Assembly: GCA_900544795.1 (NCBI GenBank)
Contig: UQWM01000004.1
Coordinates: 1-64,000 of the forward strand
Reading direction: 5' to 3'
From: an uncultured Phascolarctobacterium sp.
GTDB taxonomy: Bacteria; Bacillota; Negativicutes; Acidaminococcales; Acidaminococcaceae
DNA: 64,000 nt
Under the pieces are notes generated by a model that was not told the DNA's origin, searched no databases, and was given only the letters and a program-made list of their open reading frames with translations. Within the stretch, counting starts at the first letter, position 1. Each line of letters starts with the position of its first letter. Position numbers and translations under genes: made by a program. This document shows positions 52,352-60,802 of the stretch, piece after piece.

Positions 52352-53197
52352 ATGGATATCAATGTTATAATTGAACAAATACAGCCTGTCAATAAAGAGA
52401 GTGCTGCGGCAGCACAAAACAGATTTGATAATCTGATCAAACCGGTGGGATCGCTGGCGAAGCTGGAAAGCATGGTCGCACGTTATGCTGGCATCATCGG
52501 CAGCGCTGATAAAAAAGCCGTGCAGTACCCTAAAAAGGCACTGCTGCTGTGGAGCACCGACGTGGCTGCTATAGCCGCAGCGATGGAGGACGCGCCTCCG
52601 GCGGCCTTACTGGCCCGCGAAGCCAAGGCCGAAACATACCCACTGCTGGTAACTGGGGAAACGGTTGCCGACGCTTTGGACGAAGGGGCGATACTTACTA
52701 AAGAATACATCGACAATAATAAGTTGCAAATGCTGGCCTTTGGAGTCTTAGGCAGCTATGGCGTTGATGACGAACTGGAAAAGCTGCTGGACCTGGAGGG
52801 CGTGGAGTTTTTAAACGCGCTGCACGACCCGGCGGTAACGGCGGTAGCCGGTGGTATTTTGCAGGCAGCCGCCTCTAAAACTCCGGTGATGCTGGACGGT
52901 GTGGCCTCGTGCCTTGCGGCTATCGGTGCTGCTAAATTGGCGCCGCTGGCACTTGAATACTGTATGGCCGGCCATGTATCGGCCGAACCGGGCATGGAAA
53001 CACTGCTGGAAAAATTGAGACTTTCGGTACCTTTGCGTTTAGATATCAATAGCGGTGCAGGCGAGGGTGCTGTTTTAGCATTTACCTTGTTCGATGCAGG
53101 TATTAAAGCGTATAATGAAATGGAGACCTTTGCAGAAGCAGGCGTGCATGCGGAAATGGAAGAATTTTCATATGCAGTGCAAATAAAAAGCAAGTAG
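52352..53197 (+). CDS. Degenerate second CobT homologue (ArsB-like candidate)
   Basis: The 281-residue protein aligns with CobT over its length (LIKPVGSLAKLESMVARYAG; TPVMLDGVASCLAA; MAGHVSAEPG) but is about 60 residues shorter and has lost key motifs. CGDHG reads WSTDVA, GEMGIGNTT reads AFGVLGSYG, and the catalytic RLGEGTGA reads INSGAGEGA, placing Ala where the catalytic Glu should be. It is likely inactive alone. Sitting between cobS and cobC and behind the cobU riboswitch, it probably pairs with the CobT at 50580. Sporomusa ArsAB, a heterodimer for phenolic lower ligands, is the closest known precedent. Confidence 0.82.
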   Translation: MDINVIIEQIQPVNKESAAAAQNRFDNLIKPVGSLAKLESMVARYAGIIGSADKKAVQYPKKALLLWSTDVAAIAAAMEDAPPAALLAREAKAETYPLLVTGETVADALDEGAILTKEYIDNNKLQMLAFGVLGSYGVDDELEKLLDLEGVEFLNALHDPAVTAVAGGILQAAASKTPVMLDGVASCLAAIGAAKLAPLALEYCMAGHVSAEPGMETLLEKLRLSVPLRLDINSGAGEGAVLAFTLFDAGIKAYNEMETFAEAGVHAEMEEFSYAVQIKSK

Positions 53198-53210
53198 TCA
53201 AGGAGGCAAT

Positions 53211-53852
53211 ATGGGCAAGATCTATCTTATCAGGCACGGCGAGACCGATGCTAATCGCACATTTCAATTTCAGGGGCATATCGACAATCCTCTTAACAGT
53301 AAAGGGCTGCGGCAAGCGGCAGCGTTAGGAAAATATTATGAAAATATCGAGTTGGACGCTGTTTATTCAAGCTCCACGCAGCGCGCCAGGCAAACGGCGA
53401 CGCCCTTGGCACAATTCCACGGCGTTGATTTGCAGCCCTTAGACGAGTTAAAAGAGGTTTCCTTCGGTGACTGGGAAGGCCTTAGCTACGACGAGATCAA
53501 AGCAAAATGGGGCTACCAGCTGGAACTGTTCTTTAAACAGCCTGCCCAATGCCGGATGCCAGGCGGCGAGTCCTTCGACGACGTGGCTAAAAGGGTTCAG
53601 GCAGCCTATAACATGATAATTGAAGCAAACAGCGGTAAAAATATAGCGATCGTGTCCCACGGCGGCGTGGTAAGGGTGCAGCTTTGCCTTTTACTTGGTC
53701 TGGATATCAATAAATTATGGATGTTTGGCGTGCATAACGCTAGCACCACCTGTATCGGCAGATGGCAGGACAGATTTACGATTGAATATGTAAATGATAC
53801 ACATTATTTGCATGATCATGTAAACTCTGATGGCATAAAATTTCCAAAATAA
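53211..53852 (+). CDS. cobC: Histidine phosphatase, probable alpha-ribazole-5'-phosphate phosphatase
   Basis: The 213-residue protein has the histidine-phosphatase motif YLIRHGETDANR, AVYSSSTQRARQTA, a Glu-containing LKEVSFGDWEGLSYDEI and IVSHGGVVRVQL with the second active-site His. CobC removes phosphate from the last cobamide intermediate; related enzymes act on sugar phosphates. ATG at 53211 follows AAGGAGG at 53200-53206. Its position at the end of the nucleotide-loop operon supports CobC. Confidence 0.85.
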   Translation: MGKIYLIRHGETDANRTFQFQGHIDNPLNSKGLRQAAALGKYYENIELDAVYSSSTQRARQTATPLAQFHGVDLQPLDELKEVSFGDWEGLSYDEIKAKWGYQLELFFKQPAQCRMPGGESFDDVAKRVQAAYNMIIEANSGKNIAIVSHGGVVRVQLCLLLGLDINKLWMFGVHNASTTCIGRWQDRFTIEYVNDTHYLHDHVNSDGIKFPK

Positions 53853-53880
53853 TTATAATTGAGAAAATGTACATTTGTTG

Positions 53881-53909
53881 TTGACTTTTATCTTTTTTTT
53901 AGATATACT
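53881..53909 (+). promoter_or_regulatory. Sigma-70-type promoter for the zinc-ribbon gene
   Basis: TTGACT (53881-53886) and TATACT (53904-53909) are 17 bases apart. It lies about 130 bases before the start codon, leaving a long transcribed leader. Confidence 0.8.
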
Positions 53910-53915
53910 GCTTAT

Positions 53916-54038
53916 AGTATATCTCAGTGGTCCGGGTAGGGTTCCGAACTTCTTCCATGCTACATCGCAACATGAGGAAGCAGGGGTAACATCTATAAGT
54001 CCTTATGGGGTATGTTTAATGTAAGGAGTGATTAACCA
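53916..54038 (+). promoter_or_regulatory. Structured 5' leader of the zinc-ribbon gene
   Basis: The roughly 120-base leader contains a hairpin CTTCCATG / CATGAGGAAG (about 53952-53980) and a second pairing TCCTTA (54000-54005) with TAAGGA (54022-54027). The second would hide the ribosome site TAAGGAG. It shows no match I recognise to a known riboswitch class. It could control translation of the zinc-ribbon protein, perhaps in response to temperature or metal; that is speculation. Confidence 0.4.
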
Positions 54039-54326
54039 ATGAAAGAAGACAAAAACTTAGTGTGCCGTGAATGCGGCTCCGAATTCGTATTCTCTGCTTC
54101 CGAGCAAGAATTCTACGATGAAAAAGGCTTCACTAATGAACCCGGCCGTTGCCCTAACTGTCGTCAAGCTCGCAAACAACGCATGGGCATCAACAACGAG
54201 CGCCCGGCTCGTGAAATGTTCCAAGCTACCTGCGCAGAATGCGGTCAAGAGACCGAAGTACCGTTCCGTCCTTCTATGGATCGCCCGGTATACTGCCGCG
54301 ATTGCTTCAACGCACGTAAAGGCTAA
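54039..54326 (+). CDS. Double zinc-ribbon protein
   Basis: The 95-residue protein has two zinc-ribbon motifs of paired cysteines: CRECGSEF with CPNCRQAR, and CAECGQET with YCRDCFNAR. Similar small proteins are common in Firmicutes and of unknown function. ATG at 54039 follows TAAGGAG at 54022-54028. It is a single-gene unit with its own promoter and terminator and a long leader. No catalytic motif is present; nucleic acid or protein binding is the usual guess for such ribbons. Confidence 0.88.
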   Translation: MKEDKNLVCRECGSEFVFSASEQEFYDEKGFTNEPGRCPNCRQARKQRMGINNERPAREMFQATCAECGQETEVPFRPSMDRPVYCRDCFNARKG

Positions 54327-54345
54327 TTAATGAAATGAAGTTATG

Positions 54346-54380
54346 AAAAACCAATTGCTTAGGCAATTGGTTTTTTTCTT
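54346..54380 (+). terminator. Rho-independent terminator after the zinc-ribbon gene
   Basis: AAAACCAATTGC (54347-54358) pairs exactly with GCAATTGGTTTT (54363-54374) around TTAG, and more Ts follow. Confidence 0.92.
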
Positions 54381-54399
54381 TAGAAAATAGACTGTTTTG

Positions 54400-54408
54400 T
54401 GGTATAAT
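54400..54408 (+). promoter_or_regulatory. Extended -10 promoter element for the DUF2156 gene
   Basis: TGGTATAAT is an extended -10 match about 40 bases before the next gene. The -35 region is weak. Confidence 0.55.
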
Positions 54409-54457
54409 ATCAAGATAGGAAAGTTGTGTATTTAAGGAGGTCCTTTTTATTTTAGAA

Positions 54458-55333
54458 TTGAAAAAGATAACTTTGGCTGACCGGCCTTTGTTTGAAAGTT
54501 ATTTATCGCAGCCCGACCAGCGCGGCTCCGAATGCGCTTTTACCAATCTGTTTGTCTGGCAGGACTGCTACGCTATTTACTGGACTGTTGTACACGGCTT
54601 TTTAGTGGTCAAGGTTAAACGTAACGATGTAGATTTCTTTTTGCAGCCTTTCGGCGGCAACGATGAAGATCTGCCAAAATTATTTGCAGAGATCAAGGAA
54701 TATCACGAAGGCAAGCCCTTTGAGATCCACGGTATCTATGAAGCTGGCAAAGAACGCCTGGAAAAAGCGTTCCCGGAGATGGAATTTAGCGATGACCGTG
54801 ATAACTGGGATTATGTGTACCTGCGTGAGAAGCTGGCTACTTTATCGGGCCGTAAATATCATGGTAAGAAAAACCATTATAACGGCTTTAAAAAAGAATA
54901 TCCTGACTATGTCTACGAAGCTATCGGCCCCGATAATTACGCAGAATGTATCGCTTTTGGCGACGAATGGTGCGAAAAGCGTGTGGGCGAAGACGAAAGC
55001 CTGCGCTGCGAACAATGTGCCATCCACGAAGCAATCGATAATTTTGAAGCTTTGGGGCTAAGAGGCGGAGCTATTCGCGTCTATGGCAAGATCGAAGCCT
55101 TCAGTTTTGGTAAAAAAATCAACGACGATACAGCTGTGCTGCATGTTGAAAAAGCTAATCCTGAGTTCCGCGGTATTTATGCCGCAATCAACAAAGAATT
55201 TGCCGAGCATGCCTGGGGCGACGTAGTTTATTTAAACAGGGAAGAAGATATGGGCCATGAAGGGCTGCGTACGGCGAAAGAATCGTACAATCCCGAATTT
55301 ATGATCAAAAAATATTCTGCTGTTTTTAAATAG
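54458..55333 (+). CDS. DUF2156 protein (lysylphosphatidylglycerol synthetase C-terminal-like)
   Basis: The roughly 291-residue soluble protein matches the DUF2156/LPG_synthase_C pattern: SECAFTNLFVWQDCY near the start, then SGRKYHGKKNHYNGFKKEYP and a GNAT-like C-terminal fold (AFSFGKKINDDTAVLHVEKA; AINKEFAEH; LNREEDMGHEGLR). It has no membrane domain, so membrane lipid lysylation is not implied. The start is unclear: TTG at 54458 is 17 bases after AAGGAGG, while an in-frame ATT at 54449 has ideal spacing. It ends directly before an acetyltransferase gene. Confidence 0.82.
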   Translation: MKKITLADRPLFESYLSQPDQRGSECAFTNLFVWQDCYAIYWTVVHGFLVVKVKRNDVDFFLQPFGGNDEDLPKLFAEIKEYHEGKPFEIHGIYEAGKERLEKAFPEMEFSDDRDNWDYVYLREKLATLSGRKYHGKKNHYNGFKKEYPDYVYEAIGPDNYAECIAFGDEWCEKRVGEDESLRCEQCAIHEAIDNFEALGLRGGAIRVYGKIEAFSFGKKINDDTAVLHVEKANPEFRGIYAAINKEFAEHAWGDVVYLNREEDMGHEGLRTAKESYNPEFMIKKYSAVFK

Positions 55334-55342
55334 GTGAGTGAC

Positions 55343-56524
55343 ATGGATTTTCGTGTTATCAATAACGAAACTTTACCTGAAATAATGGAATTATGGGATT
55401 ATTGCTTTGAAAAAAACAATACTCCCTTTTTCAAGTGGTATTTTAACGAATACTGCCTGAAAGAAAATACTATCATCGGCGGTTTCGACGAAGCTGACGG
55501 CAAGCTGATGAATATGCTGCATCTTAATCCCTATGTAATAAACCTGCGGGGCCGGGCGGTACAAATGCCCTATATCGTCGGTGTGGCTACCGCGCCGGAA
55601 TACCGGGGACGCCACTTGTTCGCATCGCTGCTGGAAACGACATTTTCGCTGCTGCGTGCCCAGCAGTGCGCGTTTGTTTTGCTGATGCCGATCAGCGCCG
55701 GTATCTATCGGCCTTATGAGTTTGATTATTGTTATTACCGCCACCGCTATGAGATGCCTTTGGCCGCTTTACCAAAAGGCAGCATCGAGGAAGGTGTAAC
55801 AATGCAGCGTATAGGCTTGGAGCAGGCAGAAGTGTTTGCCGAAGTCTACGAGGCAGTTACTGCCGCTTACCACGGCGCTGTACAAAGGACGCCAAAAAAC
55901 TGGCAGCATTTGCTGGCCGTACATAGCGGGGAAGAAGTAAAAGCCGTGCTTGTTAAGCAGGCTGGCGAAACTTTGGGCTATATGTTTTACAGTATCGCAG
56001 ACCGGGTCTTGACTATTCAGGAACTGGCTGCTAAAAATACTGGTGCTCGCAATGCCCTGCTGCGCTTTGCCAAACAGCATGTCACCGAGGCCGATAAAAT
56101 GGTCTGGCTGTCAGAAGCATGGGATAAAACGTATCTGCATTTGCAGGAGCAGCAATATGCCGGCAGCTTGCAGCCATTTATGATGGCCCGCTGCATCAAT
56201 GTCCGCGAGGCACTGCTGCAGTTAAGCGTAGCCGATACCAAGCTGCGTGGTTCGCTGGCTTTGCTGGTACACGACAAAACGTTGCCGCTGAATAACGGCT
56301 TGCTGGAGCTGGGAGTTGCCGCAGGGCAGCTTACGGTAAAAAGCACCGTAGCGATGCAGGATATCGAGATGGATATTGCAGCCTTTACTCAAATGTATTT
56401 TGGGCAGTTTTCCGTGTGGGAACTGGCCGCTGAGAACAGGCTGAAGATACATAACAAAGAAGCGGCAGAACTATTAGATATGCTGTTCCCCAAGTGTAAT
56501 AATTATATCAATGAGTATTTTTGA
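55343..56524 (+). CDS. Eis-like GNAT family N-acetyltransferase
   Basis: The 393-residue protein has an N-terminal GNAT domain with the acetyl-CoA loop ATAPEYRGRHLFASLL (Arg/Gly-x-x-Gly/Ala type), a second GNAT-like half, and a C-terminal SCP2-like domain. This is the three-part Eis layout, known for acetylating amines in diverse small molecules. ATG at 55343 follows TAGGTGAG; a GTG at 55334 is the alternative. It is the middle gene of the unit DUF2156-Eis-like-purL. Confidence 0.8.
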   Translation: MDFRVINNETLPEIMELWDYCFEKNNTPFFKWYFNEYCLKENTIIGGFDEADGKLMNMLHLNPYVINLRGRAVQMPYIVGVATAPEYRGRHLFASLLETTFSLLRAQQCAFVLLMPISAGIYRPYEFDYCYYRHRYEMPLAALPKGSIEEGVTMQRIGLEQAEVFAEVYEAVTAAYHGAVQRTPKNWQHLLAVHSGEEVKAVLVKQAGETLGYMFYSIADRVLTIQELAAKNTGARNALLRFAKQHVTEADKMVWLSEAWDKTYLHLQEQQYAGSLQPFMMARCINVREALLQLSVADTKLRGSLALLVHDKTLPLNNGLLELGVAAGQLTVKSTVAMQDIEMDIAAFTQMYFGQFSVWELAAENRLKIHNKEAAELLDMLFPKCNNYINEYF

Positions 56525-56551
56525 CCGCATCTTATTTTGGAGGCTGAGTTT

Positions 56552-59500
56552 ATGAGTACAATCAGACGTATTTTTGTGGAGAAGAAAGATGCCTTTGCTG
56601 TCGAAGCACACGGCTTATTGTCTGATCTGCGCAACAATTTGGGAATGAAGAACCTGACCGGTATCAGGATCCTGAACCGCTACGACGTGATGGGCGTCAG
56701 CGATGAAGAATTTATTGCGGCCAGAAAAATCGTGCTGTCCGAACCGCCGGTAGACACGGTTACTGACGAAGCTTTTGCAGTTCCGGCAGGCAGCTATGCC
56801 TTTGCCGTAGAGTATCTGCCCGGCCAGTATGACCAGCGCGAGGATTTTGCCGAGCAGGCTATCCAGCTGATCACACAGAAAGACCGTCCCACGGTGGCCT
56901 CCGCTAAAGTATATGTGCTGGAAGGCCGCTTGTCAGAGGCTGATCTGGACAAGATCAAAAGCTACTGCATCAATCCTGTCGAAGCCCGCGAGGCAGAGTG
57001 GGAGAAACCCGCTACCTTGATCGCTACCTGCGAAGAACCAGCCCGCATCCAGTCGCTGGAAGGCTTTTTGACCCTGACACAAGAGCAAATGGAAGCCCTG
57101 CGTCAAGAGATGGGGCTGGCTATGAGCCTGGAAGATATGCTGTGGTGCCAGAAATATTTTAACGAAGAACACCGTGAGCCTACTATCACTGAAATCAAAG
57201 TTCTTGATACCTACTGGTCCGACCACTGCCGCCATACTACCTTTATGACGCAGATCGAAGACGTGGAGATCGAGACCGGTGAATATAACAAACCGATCCA
57301 GGCAGCTTTTGATAAGTATATGGCTACCCGTGACGCCGTTTATGGCGAAGCTACCGAGCGCCCTGTTACTTTGATGGATATTGCCGTTATCGGTATGAAA
57401 AAACTGCGCTCCGAAGGCAAGCTGGATGATCTGGACGTTTCCGAAGAGATCAATGCCTGCTCTATCGTTGTGCCTGTCGAGATCGACGGTAAAACAGAGG
57501 ACTGGCTGGTAATGTTCAAAAACGAGACCCATAACCATCCGACGGAGATCGAACCCTTCGGCGGTGCTGCTACCTGTTTGGGCGGCGCTATCCGCGACCC
57601 GCTTTCCGGACGTTCCTATGTTTATCAGGCTATGCGTGTGACCGGCTCTGCCGACCCCCGTGTACCTATCGAAGAAACCCTGCCCGGCAAACTGCCTCAG
57701 CGCAAGATCACTGTCGGCGCTGCCTCCGGTTACAGCTCGTACGGTAACCAGATCGGCCTGGCAACCGGCCATGTGCAGGAATATTACCATGATAAATTTG
57801 TCGCTAAACGGATGGAGATCGGCGCTGTTATCGGTGCTGCTCCACGTGATACTGTACGCCGTGAACGTCCCGCAGCAGGCGATCTGATCGTGCTTTTAGG
57901 CGGCCGTACCGGCCGTGACGGCTGTGGCGGTGCTACCGGTTCTTCTAAAGAACATACAGTAGACTCGCTGCTTTCCTGCGGCGCAGAAGTACAAAAGGGA
58001 AATCCGCCTACCGAGCGCAAGATCCAGCGTCTGTTCCGTAACCCTGCTGTTACGGCAATGATCAAACGCTGCAACGATTTCGGCGCCGGCGGCGTTTCTG
58101 TCGCTATCGGAGAGCTGACCGACGGACTGGTCGTCAACCTTGATAAAGTTCCTAAAAAATACGAAGGCCTGGACGGTACAGAACTGGCTATCTCTGAATC
58201 CCAGGAACGTATGGCCGTCGTTATCGAAGCCAAAGACCTGGATGCGTTTATCAAACACGCCGATGAAGAAAATCTGGAAGCTACAGTTGTGGCAGAAGTT
58301 TCCGATAATCCACGTCTGGTAATGTACTGGCGCGGTGAAAAAATCGTTGATCTGGCGCGCGCCTTCCTTGATACTAACGGCGTAGCCCAGCATACTAATA
58401 TCGTAGTTAAAGCCGCCGCAGGGGAGAGCGCTTTTGATAAAGTGCCCGACTGCGTAACTAAGGCTGCTTCTTTAGAAAAAGCCTGGCTTGGCAATTTAAA
58501 CCGTTTGAATGTGTGCAGCCAAAAAGGTCTGTCAGAGCATTTCGACAGCACCATCGGCCGTGGCACAGTCTTGATGCCTTTCGGTGGTAAAACACAATTT
58601 ACCCCTACCGAGGGTATGGTTGCCCGTCTGCCCGTACTGCAAGGTAATACTACTGCCGCTTCGGTCATGGCCTGCGGCTATCATCCCGAGGTCGCCTGCT
58701 GGAGCCCATTCCACGGCGCTATGTACGCAGTGGTCGAATCAGTAGTGCGTGCGGTTTGCTTAGGCGCTGATCCTGATAAGCTGCGTTTGACTTTGCAGGA
58801 ATACTTCCCTAAACTGAACAACACCGAATTTTGGGGCCAGCCCTTCAGCGCTTTGCTGGGTGCTTTTACAGCCTTAGACGCGCTTGATCTGCCCGCTATC
58901 GGCGGTAAAGACAGCATGTCGGGCACCTTTATGGATAAAACAGTTCCGCCGACGCTGGTTTCCTTCGCTGTTGATGTTATCGACGGTGACAAAGCCGTTT
59001 CGGCAGAATTTAAACAGGCAGGCAATAAAGTTGTGTTCCTGTCCTGCCCGCGCGATCTTTCTGAAGTATTGGACTTTGCAGCCCTGCGCAGCAATATGCG
59101 TGCCGTGCACCAAGCTGTTTTGGCAGGTAAGGTAGTTGCTGCCGCTGCCGTTAAAGAAGGCGGCATCGCTGCTGCTGTTTCCACCATGTGCCTCGGCAAC
59201 CAGCTGGGCTTCGAGTTCATCAAACCGTTCCAGGATACGGAGCGTTTGTTTACGCTGCAGCCCGGCGGTATGGTGCTTGAGCTGGCAGGGGATACCAGTA
59301 TCGAAGAGCTGTTCGACGGTCTGGATTGTATGCTGCTGGGCCATCTTACCGATGATGCCACTATCTGCATCAACGAAGCAGCTATCAAGCTTGCAGCTGC
59401 TCAGGAAGCATACTTGCAGCCACTGCAGGAGATATTCCCTTATAAAATCGAAGAAAAAGCACAAGGCGAGCTGAACCAGCCGCTGTATAAAGCAGAATTG

Positions 59501-60325
59501 CCGCTTACGGCGCCTGTCACTATCGCCAGGCCCAGGGTCTTTATTCCCGTTTTTCCGGGCCAAAACTGCGAGTACGACACAGCCCGGGCTTTTGAAGCTG
59601 CCGGTGCTGAAGCCGAGATATTTATCATCCGTAACCTTACTGCTCAGGCGATCGACGAATCTGTAGAAAAAATGGTCAGTATGATCAAAAATTCCCAGAT
59701 CGTGATGCTGCCCGGCGGTTTTAGTGCCGGTGACGAACCTGACGGCAGCGGTAAATTTATCGCTACCATGTTCCATAATCCCAAAATCAAAGAAGCTGTC
59801 AACGAATTGCTCAGCGAGCGCGATGGCCTGATGCTTGGTATCTGTAACGGCTTCCAGGCCCTGGTAAAATTAGGCTTGCTGCCCTATGGCGAAATCAGGG
59901 ATCTGGAAGCAGCTTCCCCGACGCTGACCTTTAATAATATCGGCCGCCATGTATCGCAAATCGTCGATACCCGCATCGTCTCCAACAAGTCTCCCTGGCT
60001 GAGCGAGGTAGAACCCGGCGACATCCACGCTATAGCTGTTTCGCACGGCGAAGGCCGTTTCTACGCTCCCGAAAGCGTTATCAAAGACCTGTTCAAAAAT
60101 GGTCAGGTAGCTACCCAGTATGTTGGGCCTGACGGTATGCCGACCATGTCGATGCCGTACAACCCTAACGGCTCCCTGTACGCTATCGAAGGCATTACCA
60201 GCCCTGACGGACGCGTTTTTGGTAAAATGGGCCACAGCGAACGCTTTAGCGAAGGTTTATACCGCAATATCGCAGGTAACAAAGATCAAAAAATCTTTAT
60301 TTCCGGCGTCAACTACTTCAAATAA
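56552..60325 (+). CDS. purL: Phosphoribosylformylglycinamidine synthase (single-chain)
   Basis: The 1257-residue enzyme converts FGAR to FGAM in purine synthesis using ATP and glutamine. Domains in order are an N-terminal PurS-like part, a linker, two AIRS-related ATPase halves (FKNETHNHPTEIEPFGGAAT about residue 320; AIGGKDSMSG about 785) and a C-terminal class I glutaminase domain (VFPGQNCEYDTARAFEAAGA; catalytic Cys in MLGICNGFQALV). This is the long fused form of PurL and PurQ found in Clostridia and Negativicutes. ATG at 56552 follows TTGGAGG. A bidirectional-looking terminator ends it. Confidence 0.96.
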   Translation: MSTIRRIFVEKKDAFAVEAHGLLSDLRNNLGMKNLTGIRILNRYDVMGVSDEEFIAARKIVLSEPPVDTVTDEAFAVPAGSYAFAVEYLPGQYDQREDFAEQAIQLITQKDRPTVASAKVYVLEGRLSEADLDKIKSYCINPVEAREAEWEKPATLIATCEEPARIQSLEGFLTLTQEQMEALRQEMGLAMSLEDMLWCQKYFNEEHREPTITEIKVLDTYWSDHCRHTTFMTQIEDVEIETGEYNKPIQAAFDKYMATRDAVYGEATERPVTLMDIAVIGMKKLRSEGKLDDLDVSEEINACSIVVPVEIDGKTEDWLVMFKNETHNHPTEIEPFGGAATCLGGAIRDPLSGRSYVYQAMRVTGSADPRVPIEETLPGKLPQRKITVGAASGYSSYGNQIGLATGHVQEYYHDKFVAKRMEIGAVIGAAPRDTVRRERPAAGDLIVLLGGRTGRDGCGGATGSSKEHTVDSLLSCGAEVQKGNPPTERKIQRLFRNPAVTAMIKRCNDFGAGGVSVAIGELTDGLVVNLDKVPKKYEGLDGTELAISESQERMAVVIEAKDLDAFIKHADEENLEATVVAEVSDNPRLVMYWRGEKIVDLARAFLDTNGVAQHTNIVVKAAAGESAFDKVPDCVTKAASLEKAWLGNLNRLNVCSQKGLSEHFDSTIGRGTVLMPFGGKTQFTPTEGMVARLPVLQGNTTAASVMACGYHPEVACWSPFHGAMYAVVESVVRAVCLGADPDKLRLTLQEYFPKLNNTEFWGQPFSALLGAFTALDALDLPAIGGKDSMSGTFMDKTVPPTLVSFAVDVIDGDKAVSAEFKQAGNKVVFLSCPRDLSEVLDFAALRSNMRAVHQAVLAGKVVAAAAVKEGGIAAAVSTMCLGNQLGFEFIKPFQDTERLFTLQPGGMVLELAGDTSIEELFDGLDCMLLGHLTDDATICINEAAIKLAAAQEAYLQPLQEIFPYKIEEKAQGELNQPLYKAELPLTAPVTIARPRVFIPVFPGQNCEYDTARAFEAAGAEAEIFIIRNLTAQAIDESVEKMVSMIKNSQIVMLPGGFSAGDEPDGSGKFIATMFHNPKIKEAVNELLSERDGLMLGICNGFQALVKLGLLPYGEIRDLEAASPTLTFNNIGRHVSQIVDTRIVSNKSPWLSEVEPGDIHAIAVSHGEGRFYAPESVIKDLFKNGQVATQYVGPDGMPTMSMPYNPNGSLYAIEGITSPDGRVFGKMGHSERFSEGLYRNIAGNKDQKIFISGVNYFK

Positions 60326-60332
60326 AACAAAT

Positions 60333-60364
60333 AACGCGCATCTGCTAAGCAGGTGCGCGTTTTA
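60333..60364 (+). terminator. Rho-independent terminator after purL (possibly bidirectional)
   Basis: AACGCGCATCTGC (60333-60345) pairs with GCAGGTGCGCGTT (60349-60361) around TAA, with T4 after it. It lies between two convergent genes, purL and the reverse-strand ribbon-helix-helix gene, so it may serve both. Confidence 0.9.
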
Positions 60365-60374
60365 GTTTGCAATT

Positions 60375-60623
60375 TTACAGTTTAAAAAGCATATCCATAG
60401 GGCGGTCTTTCACCGGCTCTATCTTAGCCTTTTTTTCGGGATTATCTATAAGCTCCAGTTCCTCAGGACGGATCTTACCGCATTTATTTTCAAAATCGTC
60501 GATGATCCATTTAAGTATCTGTTCGATCTCTTTATTGACAGAACGACCGTTATGATCGGCGATCACTTTTAGCTTTTTCATAATCAAAGGGTGAATACGC
60601 AGGGTAAAACGTGTTGGGTCCAT
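60375..60623 (-). CDS. Ribbon-helix-helix (Arc-like) DNA-binding protein
   Basis: The 82-residue minus-strand protein starts TRFTLRIHPLIMKKLKVIAD, then NGRSVNKEIEQILKWIID: a short beta-strand and two helices as in Arc/MetJ/CopG repressors. An acidic tail follows. A strong AAGGAGGAG precedes its start at 60623. It is one of only two reverse-strand genes here outside shadows, the other being the IS gene. No toxin partner lies next to it, so it is probably a free-standing regulator. Confidence 0.8.
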   Translation of the reverse strand: MDPTRFTLRIHPLIMKKLKVIADHNGRSVNKEIEQILKWIIDDFENKCGKIRPEELELIDNPEKKAKIEPVKDRPMDMLFKL

Positions 60624-60657
60624 AATTGCTCCTCCTTAAAAACCGTATAGACAAAGG

Positions 60658-60678
60658 TGACGTCAAAAAAATGTCAAT
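60658..60678 (-). promoter_or_regulatory. Palindrome TGACGTCA and half-site upstream of the ribbon-helix-helix gene
   Basis: The perfect 8-base palindrome TGACGTCA (60658-60665) is followed by seven As and TGTCA (60673-60677), a partial copy of its half-site. It lies 35 bases before the repressor gene, between it and the M16 peptidase gene. It is a plausible autoregulatory operator; the pairing with this protein is an inference. Confidence 0.4.
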
Positions 60679-60802
60679 CTAGCGTCTTTAAGTTAATTAT
60701 AGATAAAACAAGCCGCTTTGGCAAGTTGTCACAAAGATTTTTTAGTTACAGAGTTTGATTTGTGATAAAATAATGACAAATGTTAAATATTCGGAGGCAA
60801 AA

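Noticed and set aside
53916..54038. Leader considered as a small SRP RNA because of GAGGAAGCAGG
   Set aside because: The GGAAGCAG string recalls the SRP S domain, but the required tetraloop and facing strand are not there and the stem pairs differently.
58874..59776. 300-residue minus-strand open frame opposite purL
   Set aside because: It mirrors the codon pattern of purL, has no ribosome site or protein motif, and is one of several such antisense frames (also 56933-57790 and 57784-58668).
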